Assembly: GCA_900547435.1 (NCBI GenBank) | Contig: URGO01000059.1 | Coordinates: 1 to 16,962, forward strand | DNA: 16,962 bases | Reading direction: 5' to 3' | Source of the DNA: an uncultured Parabacteroides sp. | Lineage (GTDB): Bacteria > Bacteroidota > Bacteroidia > Bacteroidales > Tannerellaceae | In this document: positions 15,386 to 16,962 of the stretch, one piece after another | Numbering within the stretch: position 1 is the first letter of the stretch | Layout of the letters: the number at the start of each line of letters is the position of its first letter | Notes under the pieces: generated by a model | Told to the model about the DNA's origin: nothing | Seen by the model: the letters and a program-made list of their open reading frames with translations, nothing else | Databases searched by the model: none | Made by a program: the position numbers and the translations under genes

Positions 15386-15417
15386 AGAGATAATCCCTCC
15401 GTAAAAGGATTACCTCT
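15386..15417 (-). terminator. Hairpin terminator after galK
   Basis: On the minus strand an 11-bp stem (15407-15417 against 15386-15396, one G-U pair) encloses a 10-base loop, 19 bases past the galK stop codon. The tail begins TTCGTTG and has no long T-run, so its strength is uncertain. Confidence 0.6.
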
Positions 15418-15436
15418 TCGCCTTGATTTACTCACA

Positions 15437-16594
15437 CTAAGCTAAACGTCTTGCACCGTCGCTTATCACTACATCATACAATTTAGGAGCATGACCGAAT
15501 TTCTTCGTGTATTCAGCAAATGCCTTTTCCACAAAAGCGTCATACTTGTCGGCTTTTACCAAATTAATGGTACAACCTCCAAAGCCACCTCCCATGACAC
15601 GCGAACCGGTAACACCACATTCTTTAGCGATGTCATTCAAGAAGTCCAGTTCTTCGCAACTTACTTCATAAAGTTTGCTCATGCCATGATGCGTACCATA
15701 CATTTTCTCGCCAACCGTTTCATAATCGCCTTTTTCCAAAGCATCGCAAACATCCAATACGCGTTGGATTTCTTCAATTACGTACTCCGCACGCATATAA
15801 TCTTCGGCACTTACATCAGCCTTTACCTCGTTCAACATATCCATGTCGGCATCACGCAAGAAGTCAACTTCCGGATGGTTGCGTTTAATAGCGGCAACTA
15901 CATTCTCGCAAGACTGGCGACGCTTGTTATAAGCCGAAGAAGCCAATTCATGCTTAACCACCGAATCCAACAACACCAATTTATATCCGGCGGCTTCCGG
16001 GTCAAATGGATAATACTTATATTCCAACGAACGGCAATCCAAACGAATCAAATGTCCTTTCTGGCCAAATACAGAAGCGAATTGATCCATGATACCGCAA
16101 TTTACGCCACAATAATTATGTTCGGTCGACTGGCCAATCTTTGCCAACTCAAACTTATCAATATTCAAATCGAACAATTCGTTCAAGGCAAAAGCATAGG
16201 TACTCTCCAATGCAGCCGACGAAGACATACCTGCGCCCAACGGAACATCTCCGGCAAATACCGTATCAAATCCCTGGATATTTCCGCCACGTTTGATTAT
16301 TTCCCGGCAAACACCAAATATATAACGTGCCCAGCTGGCTTTCGGAGCATCTTCCTCGGTCAAACCAAACTCCGCATAATCATTCAAGTCGATAGCAAAC
16401 GCACGGACTTTACCTGTTCCGTTCGGTTTAATCTCAGCAATCATCCCCTTGTCAATTGCACCGGGGAAAACAAATCCGCCATTATAATCGGTATGTTCGC
16501 CAATCAGATTAATACGTCCCGGAGAAGCAAAGAACACACCGGTTGTATTAAAAAGTTCCTGGAATTTCTGACTAATCTTCTCTTTCATACTCAT
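15437..16594 (-). CDS. galK: Galactokinase
   Basis: GalK phosphorylates alpha-D-galactose at C1 with ATP, the entry step of the Leloir pathway. The 385 residues are typical. The galactokinase signature GRINLIGEHTDYNGG is at 26-40 (Arg27 near the transition state, Glu33 and Asp36 at the sugar). The GHMP ATP loop VPLGAGMSSSAALES is at 117-131, the catalytic base Asp170 is in CGIMDQFAS, and motif 3 GSRVMGGGFGGC is at 330-341. Two start codons are possible, 16594 and 16588; I kept the first. It lies 30 bases after an MFS hexose transporter gene, so uptake and phosphorylation are probably co-expressed. Confidence 0.97.
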   Translation of the reverse strand: MSMKEKISQKFQELFNTTGVFFASPGRINLIGEHTDYNGGFVFPGAIDKGMIAEIKPNGTGKVRAFAIDLNDYAEFGLTEEDAPKASWARYIFGVCREIIKRGGNIQGFDTVFAGDVPLGAGMSSSAALESTYAFALNELFDLNIDKFELAKIGQSTEHNYCGVNCGIMDQFASVFGQKGHLIRLDCRSLEYKYYPFDPEAAGYKLVLLDSVVKHELASSAYNKRRQSCENVVAAIKRNHPEVDFLRDADMDMLNEVKADVSAEDYMRAEYVIEEIQRVLDVCDALEKGDYETVGEKMYGTHHGMSKLYEVSCEELDFLNDIAKECGVTGSRVMGGGFGGCTINLVKADKYDAFVEKAFAEYTKKFGHAPKLYDVVISDGARRLA

Positions 16595-16624
16595 TTCTTT
16601 AATTTTGATTTATATCCGCCCTTA

Positions 16625-16962
16625 TTATTCAACCGGAATATCCTTATTTACATTCTTGCTTCCTACCAATGCATAGAACAACAGGTAAGCAAAGCTCAAA
16701 GCCGGAACCCAATATGAAGCCATATACGATGTAGCATCAGCAATCGCGTTCTGAATCTGCGGGAAGATTCCGCCACCCACAACCATCATCATAAAGATAC
16801 CGGAAGCAGCAGCAACATATTTTCCTAAACCTTCAACCGCCAAGTTAAAGATACCACCCCACATTACCGATGTACACAAACCACACAATACTAAGTAAAG
16901 CGCACTGATAGGCAACTGAGTCATACCAAAGCTAATCGCACCGGTAGCACTGGTTTGCAATA
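16625..16962 (-). CDS. Glucose/galactose-type MFS transporter, C-terminal part
   Basis: Only the last ~112 residues are in the window; the 5' end lies beyond the right edge. The sequence has three strongly hydrophobic stretches (ISALYLVLCGLCTSVMWGGI, a glycine- and methionine-rich AASGIFMMMVVGGGIFP, and WVPALSFAYLLFYALVG), then a polar tail KNVNKDIPVE. MWGGIFNLAVEGLGKY and GGGIFPQIQ resemble the FHS family of MFS proton-sugar symporters (GluP/FucP type). Its place directly before galK suggests galactose or glucose uptake across the inner membrane. The leftmost in-frame TTG at the edge is not a real start. Confidence 0.88.
   Translation of the reverse strand, partial: LQTSATGAISFGMTQLPISALYLVLCGLCTSVMWGGIFNLAVEGLGKYVAAASGIFMMMVVGGGIFPQIQNAIADATSYMASYWVPALSFAYLLFYALVGSKNVNKDIPVE

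Noticed and set aside
15491..16717. Plus-strand open frame of 408 codons
   Set aside because: It is antisense to galK, whose every active-site motif is intact; the translation has no recognisable domain and is a codon-bias shadow.

Overview
The window is a stretch of Bacteroidales chromosome, most like Parabacteroides or a close relative. All recognisable genes lie on the minus strand, so the biological order runs from position 16962 down to 1. The assignment rests on protein flavour (a Porphyromonadaceae-type OmpA porin, Bacteroidetes-type CarA and transketolase) and on promoters of the phylum-specific form TTTG-N19-TAnnTTTG, two of which match perfectly, upstream of the transketolase and OmpA genes. 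No rRNA, tRNA or CRISPR array was seen. No gene-free stretch reaches 300 bases; the longest gaps are 2789-3022, 12598-12793 and 5792-5979.

Layout in transcription order: (1) sugar entry and central carbon: the 3' end of an MFS hexose transporter gene, then galK, ending at a hairpin, followed by a tkt-rpiB operon behind a perfect promoter. (2) Surface polymers and envelope: a stand-alone rmlA (rfbA) for dTDP-glucose, an OmpA-family porin with its own promoter and a strong terminator, and a WbaP/WcaJ-type polyprenyl-phosphate sugar phosphotransferase. (3) A tight four-gene unit: yqgF (ruvX), def, an acyl-CoA carboxylase/decarboxylase carboxyltransferase, and a small biotin carrier protein, ending at a hairpin. 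(4) A secreted GH78 alpha-L-rhamnosidase. (5) carA followed by the first ~139 codons of carB.

The strangest part is the left end. The carB reading frame runs without a stop, in frame, into about 1.2 kb encoding part of a different protein: the tail of an F5/8 type C (discoidin) domain and the N-terminal half of a GH89 alpha-N-acetylglucosaminidase. Codon use changes sharply at the join (leucine TTG 9 of 14 before it, 0 of 22 after it), and the GH89 part looks like a gut Firmicute. The simplest reading is a chimeric assembly or clone joined near 1198-1215; a real rearrangement would have to destroy both genes.

The other structure not explained by genes is a pair of compact intergenic elements, 2938-3017 and 12663-12750. 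Each has perfect outer inverted arms and internal motif copies at exactly 22-bp pitch, with different motif sequences in the two elements. A third inverted pair of GAAT-rich tracts lies inside the carA coding sequence. These are the best candidates here for an undescribed repeat or regulatory family.
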